The position numbers and the translations under genes were made by a program. From Rugalucina vietnamica (taxonomy: Eukaryota; Mollusca; Bivalvia; Lucinida; Lucinidae), in NCBI GenBank assembly GCA_964017185.1, contig OZ024875.1, positions 27,537,456 to 27,601,455 on the forward strand: a stretch of DNA of 64,000 nucleotides, written 5' to 3'. The notes under the pieces were generated by a model. It made no database searches and was not told the origin of the DNA. It saw only the letters and a program-made list of their open reading frames with translations. Within the stretch, counting starts at the first letter, position 1; every line of letters starts with the position of its first letter. Below are positions 27,601-41,500 of the stretch, in pieces.

Positions 27601-29490
27601 ATCTATGTTGGTGGAGACTATGAGGGTTTAGAAATGTTGGCTGATGATCCAGGCACCCCCAGGGACTCTAGCTGGACTATGAACCCAGGGGGGATCATTG
27701 AGAAAAAATGTCAGGCAGAGTTTGATGCCATGCATTATAAAGGTGTGTGATATTAATAAAAATCATCTCAATAAAGATTCACATTGTTTTAATTTGTTTT
27801 TTAATTGAAAAACCTTTGGATACTTTTTTTTCAAAGGAATGAATTGTGTTTTATTAAATATGTTTGCTTGATGTTCAAATATCTAAATAATGTATATGCC
27901 ATTCTGTAAAACCAGGTCCTGATTGTTCGGTAAAGACAAAATTTCAGCTTGTAGCTCCTTTGTGCAGGCATACAGGATAGTTTATGTCATCTCTATTTGG
28001 AAATGATAGACATCCTTCTACACAGGTGAAGAGAAGCATAGGTTTGGTGTGACAGCAGACGTGACTGTTACAGAGGGAACATTGTTACAGTTTCAACTTG
28101 AGATGGGATGTACAGGTCCTAATGGCTGCTTTAGTGAGTACATGTGAATTTCTTGCCCATACTATAAACAGAGATTTTTTTCAGCAGTAAATAATGAAAT
28201 TTCATTGGAAAAAATTGAAATTTTCAACATATTTGCTCAAAACATTGATTGTGGGTACACGTTAGACGAGGGGGTTCTAATGAATCCCCACAATCTATGT
28301 TTTGGATCAAAAATAAGAAAAATAGGTATACCCCTGCAAACCCCATTTTCATGAGATAAAAGGTATTTATTACATGGACATGTTATCCTGATGTACATGT
28401 AGTTCAAAATACAAAGTACATTGTGGTGAAATTTTTTCTCTAGTCAAAAACATGGATTTATGGGTGCAGGCGCATTAGCGCGATCCTGGAGTGTCCAAGT
28501 GGTGTGTTTGCAAACCAGATTTTGAGATATCACACTTCCTTTTCTTGAATATTCAACCTTCATATATTCTTGCTTTTGAAGTCACAATAAATTGCTCTTT
28601 TCTCTCTCAGAAATAGACCTGGAGTACTCCCTAGACATGGGGTCCACCTGGCAGCCTGTGTATAAGGCTTGTCGACCCTCGGACATGAACTGTAACAAGC
28701 ACTACTACCCTGATAGTCTCTACATGTCAGATTCCAACTGGTTCTGGCACAGGGTCAATGTTCCTCTACCTTACTATACCAGGTAAATTATGATTTTATG
28801 TTAAGCAATATTTTTATATTCAAATCCGCTGGATGTAAGCTAAGCAACAAGTGCTAATATCATGTCTTAACTTTAATTTGGGGTTTAGATGCCTGGTGGT
28901 TAGTACGTTGGACTCTGTATTTGTGTCCTTAAGCAAGAGACATTTACTCACTCTAGCAGTAAATAAAACCTGACATGAATGAAAAATTATTGACCGCAAA
29001 GTTAAACCACAAAACAATTAACCATATCTTTATTGTTTTCTCTCAAGAAATTTGCTAAAACTGAACAGATTAAGATAACTGTTATGATCTGTTTCACTGC
29101 TTTGTAGGTCAAAAGCTACAAGGTTCCGCCTGTACCAGCAGGAGGGTTATAACAATGGAGACACCTGGGCCATTGCAGACCTGTATATTGGTAACCACTG
29201 CCCCACATGGTGTAGTGGCCATGGTAAATGTACAGAGACCGGATGCATGTGAGTATCTACAATCTCCCACCCCTCCCTGCCTTGTCAGTGTGCTGAGTTG
29301 GAACTGGATATCTGTAATCATCTCCTCTTCACGGTGTTGCCATGGAAACTGGATGCACATGAGTTTTAGAGCTTACAATATAGTTTTGAATGTTTTAAAT
29401 TCATTTGTAAAGTAAGCCATGATGATGAGGGTGTGAACCTTTCTTTGGAATTTCTGACCAATCTGTGACAAAATAATAGACAAACATTAA

Positions 29491-29533
<43 letters not shown>

Positions 29534-32500
29534 TCGTTTATTATAGTGACATGTGTTACAGTATACAATTAATTTGACAAACATAAAACAATGGACACCC
29601 GACCCAATTGTTGTGGCTAGAAATGATATGTTGGATTAGGGAAGAAGAGAAATGGAAGGTACTTAGCGTGCATGTGGGAGCTGACCATTAACCGTGATAA
29701 CTGGCTTTCTGATAGCTGGGCTCATATGCAAATTATTTTTGAAATCTCTCTTGTTAGTTGTGATGATGGTTGGGAAGATTCCAGTTGTTCCACCCCAACA
29801 ACGAGACTGAAGACCTATGCCTACTCCATGTTCTCTGAAGAAACGAAGGAATCACTGGAGATTGTTGGTGGAAAACCAGCTTTAACATGTCAGGTGCTAG
29901 CCTCGGGGACGGCACTTCATTTCACTGGGGTAAGGTTGTCTGTTTAATTACTATTGCAGTATACTACATGTACATTCAGTTTATAACACAATTTTTGTGG
30001 TTTAGCAGATTTCTAATTTAGCTAACTGTGCTACTGCAAGTTTGGAAATATTTCTGACAGCTTAAATTTTGCTAATATTGGTGAATTAAAGTTCTGGCTT
30101 TTAATGATATTCTAAAAGCTATAAAGACTACATGAATACTCACTAGCGAAATTCAAAAACATGAACTTACTGTATATCAAGAGAAGAATAATTCTGCAAA
30201 TTGCCTCATAATTGAACACTGATTTCTTTTTAATCTGGACAAAGATTTTCTGACAACATGTGGCGATAAATAATGTATGGTTTCTAAAAGGCAATAAGGC
30301 TTGAAATGCTGAATCACTTACATCACAGGCTACTGGACCAGTAGGGATCAGATTTTGACCTCAAACATTACGTTAACATACCCATGTAATATACAGATTT
30401 TTCATAAGTTGTAAAAATTGATTTTTTTCTCTTATTTTTACTCAAAACACAGATTGTGGGTACATGTTAGAACTGCCTCAGCAAGGCGGTTCTAACGAGT
30501 ACCCACAGTCTATGTTTTGGAGCTAAAATATGAAAAATAGGTATACCCCTGTAAACCCCAGTTTTACTACTATAAAAGTGGGGTTCAAGGGGGTATACTT
30601 TTCATGAACATGTTTTCCTGATGTTTTTTCAGAACTGTACCCGAGCAGTGACAACCCAGTTTCTAGATCTAACATCAGCAGCGTATATCCAGTTCAACTT
30701 TATGTATGGGTGTCACTCACCCCCGGACAACCTAGATGAGAGTGTGCTGATCAACTATAGCACTGATGATGTTACATGGACTAACTTTGGGCTGTTGTAT
30801 TATAAGAATTACAGAAATCCCACGTAAGTAATTGAGAAGATTTGAATTTACTTCTCAAACAATCTCATTTTACAAAAAAAAGAAATCTGTTTGTCTCTAG
30901 CACAAAATCAATCGACCAAGTCATATGAAATCTTTAATATTCTTTTTTAAAAATAATGATTTATAAATAATTTTATTAGAAACAATATGAGCTGACTTTG
31001 AAGCACAAGAACTTCCAAGTTGTACTATGTTTGTGAAATATTGTCTAGATTTGCGGGTAAATGAAATGATTTTGTCTGATGTCACTGCATTAAAGCAGGG
31101 AGTGCCATCATACAAACTTATATTTAGATAATATCTGTGTGTTTTATGAGCTAAAATAGAAAAAAAAATAATTACAGTAGTTTATTTTCACTGTAGCTTT
31201 CTTTAAATAAAGTGCCTTCTCACTTCTGTTAGACTAAATTATCATAATAATGTTCTGTCCAGGTTTGTAACTATGAGGATACCACCTGAAGCCAGACAGA
31301 ATGGCACCCGGATCAGTCTGTGGCAGATGGAGCACAGTGGAGAAAACCACGACGACTGGATTATCGATAATTTACGTGTTCGCGGCAGCCTAGTCAATCC
31401 TGAGAACCTTGTTGCTCAAGATTTCTTCGAAGGTTTTGATCCTGAAGAATGGAATACTTTTGATAACATGGCCGCCGATGATTATTGTGAGGAACTGGAT
31501 GTTGCTATCGGCAACACACTTGTGAAGGAGAAGTCGACCTTGACGACTCGCGATTTGACCATCAAACCAGGTCACATGATACAGTTCTCCTACAACATCG
31601 GCTGTATGCGACCCTGGAACGTCACCATTGCACCAATACAGCTGCAGTACTCTACAGACCACGGGGTGACCTGGTCGTACCTGACGCCCCAATGTTTACC
31701 CAATGATCCAGATTGCCCCAAGGGGGCCTCTATGGCAAGTGTGTATTATGGGGATCCAATGGGGAGATGGCAGAGAGTGATTCTGCCTCTGGAGGATATG
31801 GTACTGTCAGGGTGAGTCTATTTGACAAAATCTTTGTGTCAACACAGGTGAAATATATTTGATGCATGTTTTAAATGGACAACTTAATGAAATCTAATAA
31901 TATTTTCCTTGTTTCATCATACTGCAAGCCATATATTCTGAATTTCTGATGAGCCAAAGAGTAATTCAAATGCATTCAAGCTTCTGTCTTTTTCTTGAAG
32001 CATCTTATTCTAATCAATGCATTTTGCTATCACAATGATTTGTATGGTTTGCATTGTAAAAGCTACATTGATACTTTGCAGCTCTCAAATGATTTGTATG
32101 TTAGAAAATGATTGAAGGTGCTGTGCGTCACAATTTTCATTTTCCTACCGTATCAAACAGCCACTTTTAAAATGAAGTCCATTCTACCCAGTTACTGCTG
32201 TTCACAACAAGAACCAGTGACTTAGCTAACAATTAATCTCACATTGATGAATGATAATTCAGAACAGTTACTGAGGCTGAACTGTATCTTCACTGGGCCC
32301 AAAATGAAATAAATGTATTCCTCACACAGCGACTTACTTGCTTTTGTAGATCAACTCGTTTCCGATGGCAACAGCATCCCCTAGACAACATTGAAGCTAT
32401 AACTGACTGGGGTATAAAGGATGTGTATATCGGACCACAGTGTGACAGGATGTGTGGTGGCCATGGCAACTGCCGGTACCCAGCATGCATTTGTGATGAG

Positions 32501-35500
32501 GGGTACACAGGAAGTGAATGCTATGCATGGACTGCTGATAATCCTGTGAGTATATTTGATTGAAGAAAATATGATGATTGATTATGGAATCAGATGATGG
32601 AAGTTAACATTTTATACTTCTTTGCCTTTTTCTCTGAGAAATTAGTGTTACTTAATGCATGATTACTTAAGGATGTTCGCTGCTAACATTTGACATTTCG
32701 GAACTTTCGGTTTTTCTTTTGTTAAATATCTCGTAAACGGCTGCAGATATTTTCCTAATATTTTATATTTGGATACATATTGATGATATGCATTGAATGA
32801 GCCATGAAAATTGTCAATCTAAGAAACTTCATTTTTTCACCCCATTTTCTGCAACATTTCAGAAAATTTTAGTTGTCAGTAAAATTTAGGGGGTAGGGTA
32901 GATTAAACTTGAATATTACACATCTTCAAATTAATTGCACTAGTTCGATGTTTATTTTAGCTGCAGTATATGTGTACATGGTCTTCTAAGTCAGTCTTTG
33001 GGTCTTTGGTGTGCTGGTTATAAAATTTTAGGTGGTTTTATGAAATGGGCTTTAAGAAACAAAACAGCCGAAAAAAGGCTGAAAATGGCGATTTTCAAGT
33101 TGTTGGTTCTCTCTTATATGCACACTACCCTATATATTTCTTTCTTTTATTCGAACAATATTACCAAGTTCTATGTTGTGTGAAAATACAAGAAAAAGTT
33201 TGAATCAACAAATATGGGTTTGGCACATTTCAAAATATTGCTATTTTCCGACTTTTCAAGTAAGGGGGTAGGGTTGGAAAAGGAATCGTAAAATTTTGTC
33301 ATCCACTTCAAGTTGCAAATTTTTCTTTGCTTTTGGTCCAAAATAGTCTGCGATACGTAAATACTATGACTTTTGAAAGCATCCTAAGTATATGTTAGTT
33401 CAAGACAGGTATGTTTCAAAGAATTAAAAAATAAATTAATTTTACTTAATTTAAAACATGGTGCTCAGAGGTCTCATTCAGAGGCCTGTAGCTTGAAAAA
33501 ATGCACACTACCCTATATTTATTTTATTATCAAATGTCTTGTGTTGTATTTTGGAATCAAAAAAGAGGGGATAGAAAAAAAGTTTGAATACTTTTTCATT
33601 GGCAGCGAACATCCTTAACTGCTTACACAATCTTTTTTTTTTTTTTTTTGCTTAAAAAATTTGGTAATGCATGGAAACCTCCAATCGGTTCTTTATTCTG
33701 GTCTTTTCCTGATCCTCAAGACCTTTCAGCAATTACCACAATAGGAGAAAAGAGTTTGTTTATAGAGACAAATTCTGGTCAGGCCCATTTAGAGTTCTGC
33801 ACCCAGTAGTCTTTGCTGTCACTGATAATCTGTTTATCTGTGTTTACAGTCTCAACTGAAGGATGTCTTTGACATCCCTGTGATTGACAAGACCAAGTGG
33901 TCCCTAGTTCAGGGCGGGGCCATACAGGACCCCTGCAGTACCTTGGTAGAGGAAACTGCCCTAGTGATGAATGGACAGGGGATGAGGCAGGCTGTCACAG
34001 TTGATATGGACCTCAGAGACGCTAAGTAAGTCCGACTCATGACTGTTCAGTATGATATCCACAAAAATTATTCTTATAACTCTAAATAAGTTTATACTCA
34101 TATTAGCTTTGAAGCCTTGTGAATTAAAGGTCATAGGTTAGATTCTGGGCTTCACCAGTCTTTGGCTTCTTCGTGATGTTGTCTGGAAGATGCGATAATT
34201 CTAGTTATAAAGCTGACATATCTACCCCTCATCATACTGCGTTAATCATAATAGTTCACAATAAAGTAAAAATATATCTTACATAATGCTTTGTACTTAG
34301 GAAAATGTCTCTGATTCATAAATGAGCCGTCTCATGGGAAAACCAACAATGCGGTTTTCAAACAGGTCCGACACAAACCGACCTGTACAGTCACAGAAGC
34401 TTGTTAGAGACTGGAAATTTTGTATTTAGAAAGTATAGGAATTGTACTATCCATATAGGGAAAACAAAGACAGTGATCAGATTCGCGGTTACTGCAAAGC
34501 TGATCTGCGTCTTTGGTTTCGCATATGCATATTGTTGGTTTTCTTATGATGCGGCTCAAATGTATCTTTATGTGTAGGTTTGTACAGTATGTTGCCACAA
34601 TTGGTGGCTACAGTGACCACCCTGGCTGCTTCAAACCCTACTCCCGGGACCAGAGTGTTATCCTACAGTACTCCACAGACGGTGGGATATCCTGGCACAC
34701 CCTGCACACCCTGGACTACACCAGCTATGTGAAACCCCGTCGGGACTACATCAAACTGCCACAAGCCGCTAGGACCACTAGTACCAGGATCAGGTGGTGG
34801 CAGCCACTCGCAGAGCCAAGGTCAAGGCTACAGCCAACTTGGGCTCTAGATAATGTATACATAGGTCTGTTACTTGTCATTTCTTCATTTTAACTCCCAA
34901 TTATTTGAGAGGATTTTGTTAATATAAGAAAAACTTCTATTTCACTCGACCACTGTTTCGTATAGTTTTATATCTCGTCATATCCCAAAATTTTTGAGAG
35001 ATGATCGCAACTTTATTCCTTTGGACTTTCATTTAAGAAACAAATTTCATTTTTCTGATGTTCATGGAGCTATGCCCCACAGTGAGTCGCATGCAAAGTG
35101 AATAAACCCCGAAGAGGTTCAGGGTTTATGTAAGCTTTGCTAGCGACCCACTGTGGTTCATAGCTCCATGAACATCGGAAAAATTAAACTCATTGTTTAT
35201 ATTTAAATTCATTTCTTTCTATCGCTCGTTGAAAAATTATCAAGGTGATCACATTTACAAGCAAATAGGGAATTTACACACAGTGTGTGTTCAAACAATG
35301 GAATGGCATAGCTGGAGTCCTGACATTACAACGCCCATTCACATCAGTGAGAGCCATGTTTTTTATGATGTCAAGTTTGATCATGTGACGTCACGTGGCA
35401 AAATGTTGTTCAAAGAACCATGAATCACATTGCAGTTCTATAGATTCATTAAGACTTTGGATCACAAATGTAAATATTTGACCATGAAAACATTACACTT

Positions 35501-38500
35501 TTGCCAAACAAGAGAATTTTTTTTATGAAGTCTGACATTATTTTTCTACAATAAACAACCACACAATTACATGATGATGAGTTTGTTTCGTTCATACATG
35601 CAGGTGGTAACGAAATCAATCCAGCCTTGTACCAGATCAACTTCAACGAGACACGTATGATCAGTGACCAGCCCTGGGAGTTTAACCCCTTCGGTAAAAT
35701 ACAGACCGAGTTCTGTAAGAAAGATGATACTGTCATACTGTGGGAGGAGGGCAAGGGGACACGACTCTTTACCACCAAACAGATGATTGTACAGATGGAT
35801 TATATATTACAGTTCAAGGTTGGTATTTTTAGCTCACCTGAGCCGAAGGCTCACAAGGTGAGCTTATAGGATGGCCATGATCCGGCGTCCGTCCGTCCGT
35901 CGTCCACAATTTCAAAGATCTTCTTCTCTGAAACCGCTTGGCCGATCTAGTTGAAATTTCATGTGGAGCCTCCTTGGGTAGTGGCATTTCAAGTTTGATC
36001 GCGAAATCCAGGTCACATGACCAAGATGGCCGCCACGCCCATATATGGTAAAAACCCTTCAAAAATCTTCTTCTCCAGAACCGGTGGGCCGATTTCCGAC
36101 TTGGTTTGTAGCATCGGGGACTTCAGCCCATCATAGTTTGATAAAATGATGACACTTGGATGACCTTGACCTATTTTACGGCAATGTCAAATTTGGAAAC
36201 ATAGGCTTTTACATGGGAAAAAGTGAAAACTATGGATTTTTTGAAAACTATTGCAGCCTGAGGCCTGAAAAGTGGTAGATTCAAACAACTAATGGAGTAG
36301 ATGAAGGTATGTGATTAATTTAGGTCAAGGTCATCTCTTGACCTTGGCCAGTCTGTTGTCCATACACACTTTTCAAAGATCTTCTTCTCTGAAACTGCTT
36401 GGCCAATCATAGTGACATTTTATGTGAAGCATCCATGGGTAGGGGAGACGAAAGTTTGATCGCGAAATCAAGGTCACATGACCAACATGGCTGCCACGCC
36501 CATATATGGTAAAAACCTTTCAAAAATCTTCTTCTCCAGAACTGGTGGGCCGATTTCCATGAAACTTGGTATGTAGCATCGGGGACTTCAGCCCATCATA
36601 GTTTGATAAAATGATGACCCTTGGATGACCTTGACCTATTTTACGGCAATGTCAAATTTGGAAACATAGGATTTTACATGGATAAAAAGTGAAAACTATG
36701 GATTTTTTGAAAACTATTGCAGTCTGAGGCCTGAAAAGTGGTAGATGCAAACAACTAATGGAGTAGATGAAGGTATGTGATTAATTTAGGTCAAGGTCAT
36801 CTCTTGACCTTGGCCAGTCTGTCGTCCATACACACTTTTCAAAGATCTTCTTGGCCAATCAAAGTGAAATTTTATGTGGAGCATCCATGGGCAGGGGAGA
36901 TGAAAGTTTGATCGCGAAATCTAGGTCACATAACCAACATGGCTGCCACGCCCATATATGGTAAAAAACTCTCAAAAATCTTCTTCTCCAGAACCGACAG
37001 GCCGATTTTCATAAAACTTGGTATGTAGCATTTGGAACTCCAGCCCATCATAGTTTGATCAAGTGATGACCATAGGATGACCTTGACCTATTTTACGGCA
37101 ATGTCAATTTTGGAAACATAGGCTTTTACATGGGGAGAAAGTGAAAACTATTGATTTTTTGAAAAAAAAGTGCAGCCTGAGGCCTGAAAAGTGGTAGATG
37201 CAAACAACTAATGGAGTAGATGAAGGTATATGATTAATTTAGGTCAAGGTCATCTCTTGACCTTGGCCAGTCTGTCGTCCATACACACTTTTCAAAGATC
37301 TTCTTCTCTGAAACTGCTTGGCCAGTCAAAGTGAAATTTTATGTGGAGCGTCCATGGGTAGGGGGAACGAAAGTTTGTTCGCGAAATTAGGGTCACATGA
37401 CCAAGATGGCCGCCATGCCCAACTATGGTAAAAACCTTTCAAAAATCTTCTTCTCCAGAACCGGCTGGCCGATTTTTGTGAAACTTGGTATGTAGCATTT
37501 GGGACTCCAGCCCATCATAGTTTGTTGAAATGATGACCCTTGGATGACCTTGACCTGTTTTATGGCAAGGTCAATTTTGGAAACATAGGCTTTTACATGG
37601 AAAAAGGCGAAAACAATGGATATTTTGGAAACTCTTGCAGCCTGAGACCTGAAAGTTGCTAGATGCAGACAACTAATAGAGTCAATGAAGGTAAATAATT
37701 AATGAAGGCCAAGGTCCTTTCTTGACCTTGACCCAAGGTCATTTAAATATCAAAATTAAAATTATTGTTTTCTCAGAAATCACTGGGTTTGGAAACTATT
37801 GCAGCCTGAGACCTGAAACTTCGCAGATGCAGACAACTTATTAACTCAATAAAGGTGTGTGAGTATTCAAGGTCAAGGTCATTTAATGATGACTTAATAC
37901 TCCAAGATCAGGCTTCAGGTGAGCGTTCTCAGGACCAATGGTCCTCTGGTATACCTTAGTCATTCTAATTAATGCACTGTGAGCTTAGCTTTTCAAAATA
38001 GCTTAATGTTTAGGTAACAAATTCTATTTGGTCTGAAGCATGTCATTTATCTGAAGACATAATTATAAACATTATCCATGGGATTGAAATGGGCATCAAG
38101 TTCTGAAGTATTTTTCTCTTGGAGCATGTGCGCTAATTAGAAAGAGTACTGTAGTCTCAGTTGCCTACATTTCAACAGTTCTAGTCAACATTAGAGCCAC
38201 CTCATGAGAAAACCAACAATCTGCATATGCAAAAACAAAGATGCAGATCAGCTTCATGGTAGCCGCGAAGCTGATCAGCGCCTTTGTTTTCGCTACACGG
38301 ATAGTACACTTCCTCTTCTTCTTAAATCCGAAATTTCAAGCTTCTAGCCTGTATCTGTGACTGCACAGTCTGATTTGGGAAAACCAACATTGTGGTTTCT
38401 GAGCAGGTCTGGACCTGTTCAGAAACCACATTGTTGGTTTTCCCACGAGGCAGCTCATTTATTTCCTTTAGATATGCTGACTTAGCTTTGAATAATTCCA

Positions 38501-41500
38501 AACCATTTTGTTCAATACCATTCTCACTTCCTTCTTTGTCTTTTGGCAGTGTCCACTTGTTTCAGCTGAATTTTTAGCTCACCTGAGCTGTTAGGCTCAC
38601 AAGGTGAGCTTATAGGATGGCCATGATCCGGCGTCCGTCGGTCCGTCCGTCCACAATTTCAAAGATCTTCTTTCTGAAACGGCTTGGCCAACCAAAGCCA
38701 AATTTTATATGAAGCATCTATAGGAAGGGGGAACCAATGTGTATATAAGAAATCCAGGTCACATGACCAAGATGGCCGCCATGCCCATATATGGTAAACA
38801 CCCTTCAAAAATCTTCTTCTCCAGAACTGGTGGACTGATTTCAACGAAACTTGGCATGAAGCATCGATGGCTCAAGCACTACATTGTGTATATAAATCAT
38901 GACCCTGTGATGACCTTGACCTATTTCACGGCAAGGTCAACATAGGTTGCCAATGCATTTGAATGGGGAAAACTTTTAAAATGTAATTTAAAGTCATTTA
39001 AAGTGAAAGTCTTGCAGGAAATGGGCAGTAGGACTGAATATTAATGATTTCGAAAAAAATTGGACCCCAGGGGCTCATCTGCCCCCACCCCGGGGCAATA
39101 TACATGTATATTACCATAATATTCAAACATCATCTCCTCTGAAACCGCTTGGCCAATCAAAGCCAAATTTTATGTGAAGCATTAATAGGAAGGGGTGATC
39201 AATGTGTATATAAATAATCCAGGTCACATGACCAAGATGGCCGCAATGCCCATATATGGTAAAAACCCTTCAAAAGTCTTCTCCAGAACCGGTGGATCGA
39301 TTTCAAAGAAACTTGGCATGAAGCATCGATGGCTCAAGTACTACAATGTATTTATAAATCATGACCCTGTGATGACCTTGACCTTTTTTACAGCAAGGTC
39401 AATATAGGTCGCCAATGCATTTAAATAGGGAAAACTTTTAAAATGTCATTTAAAGTGAAAGTCTTGCAGGAAATGGGCAGTAGGACTGAATATTAATGAT
39501 TTTGACAAAAATTGGACCCCAGGGGCTCATCTGCCCCCACCCCGGGGCAATATACATGTATATTACCATAATATTCAAACATCTTCTCCTCTAAAACCGC
39601 TTGGCGAATCAAAGCCAAATTTTATGTGAAGCATCTATGGAATGGGGGAATTAATGTATATATAAATTATCTAGTTCACATGACCAAGATGGCTGCCATG
39701 CCCATATATGGTAAAAACCCTTCTCCGAATCTGGTGGACCGATTTCAAAGAAACTTGGCATGAAGCACCAATGGCTGAAGTACTACAATGTGTATATAAA
39801 TCATGAACCTGTGGTGACCTTGACCTATTTTACGACAAGGTCAACATAGGTCGCCAGTGCATTGGAATGGGGAAAACTTTTAAAAAGTCATTTGAGGTGA
39901 AAATCTTGCAGGAAATGGGTAGTAGGACTAAATATTAATGACTCTGAAAAAAAATTGGACCTAAGGGCTCATATGCCCACACCCCGGGGCAATATACATG
40001 TATATTTCCATAATATTCAAACATCTCCTCTGAAACCACTTGGCCAATTGAAGCCAAATTTTATGTGAGGCATCTATAGGATGGGGGAACCAATGTGTAC
40101 ATTAATATTGTAGGTCATATGACCAAGATGGCTGCCATGCCCATATATGGTAAAAACCCTTCAAATATCTTCTTCTCTGAAACCAATAGATTGATTTCAA
40201 TGAAACTTGTGAAGCATCCATGGCTAAAGTACTACACTAAATATATAAATCATGACCCTGTGATGACCTTGACCAAGTTTATGGCAAGGTCAACATGGGT
40301 TGCCTATGCATTTGAATGGGAAAAACTGTTAAAATGTCATTTGAAGGGAACAGCCAGCAAGAAAATGGCAAATGGACAGAATATTGATTATTCTGAAAAA
40401 AGAAAACGACCCAAGGGCTTCATCTGTCCCTGCACTGGGGTTAAATACCATAATATTCAAACATGTTTATTGGTATATGCAGCAGACTCAGGTGAGCGTT
40501 TACAGGACCATTGGTCCTCTGGTTAAATATTACATTAATATAACAATAGACGAAACACCTACTTAAACCTGCAAACCAGCTTCAATAAACATGATAAAAA
40601 GATCATAACCTTTAATATTAAGGCTTTATTTTATGTTTTATGAAGCATGCATAAAACTTCTCTATCTAAAAGCAAAATAATGAATAATTATAAACCATTA
40701 TGAATAGCTATAAACCATTATCATCTTTCGATCGGCCCCCGTGGCCAAGCTGTTAAGAGCGCTGTTTCTTAATCACTCGATCATCTCACCGCTGTGTCTG
40801 GTGTGGGTTCGAGCCCCGCTCTGGCCTCATGTGAGACAAGCCAAGTTCTGCTTGGGGTGTGCCAGATGGTTTTTCTCGAGGCTCTCCCGTGTTCGCCTCA
40901 CCTACTGATTGGCCCGTCTCATGAGCTGAAATAATCTTGAAAGGGATGTAAAACAGAATTCAAAAAAAAATATATCATCTTTGCAGATTGCAGTTGGCTG
41001 TAGTAAGGCCTACAATGCCTGTGAGCCCCTCACACCAATCATACTACAGTATAACAAGGACCCTTTCACAGACAAATGGCATGAGGTTATCCCCCTTTGT
41101 CTGCCTGACCTTAACCAGAGGATGGACTGTAGGCCCAACATGTTTCACTATGCTAGTCAGTATACACCTGACTCATACCCGGGCTGGACTAGAGTTACAA
41201 TCAGTTTACCAGAGAAAACTTTTTCTAGGTAAGTATAAGGTCTGATGTTAGGAAACTTTTCATGTGCTTTATTGAGCATGAAATTTAGGTAGCTCATAAA
41301 TGTTTGTATTGTGGTCATTGTTGATTTGAAATTTGAAAAATTAATTGGCTCCAGCTCTTTTGATATTTTTTGGCATTTTAATGTTGATGGTGTATATGCA
41401 CAATGCCAGTTAAAGCAAATGTTTATCATTTCCAGTACAACTCGGTTCCGATGGATCCAGGACTCTCCAGAGGAAGAAGCCCCGGGCTGGGCCCTAGATG

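Noticed and set aside
31390-31692. Minus-strand 100-residue frame
   Set aside because: Shadow of RELN exon 31 on the opposite strand.
38739-40526. Protein-coding frames with repeated [13 protein letters not shown]-type sequence
   Set aside because: They are translations of one strand of the Helentron-like tandem unit, shifting frame between copies and recurring at 58366-58806; no start or splice context.
40732-40825. Functional tRNA gene
   Set aside because: The tRNA-like part is the head of a SINE with an A-rich tail and a target duplication.
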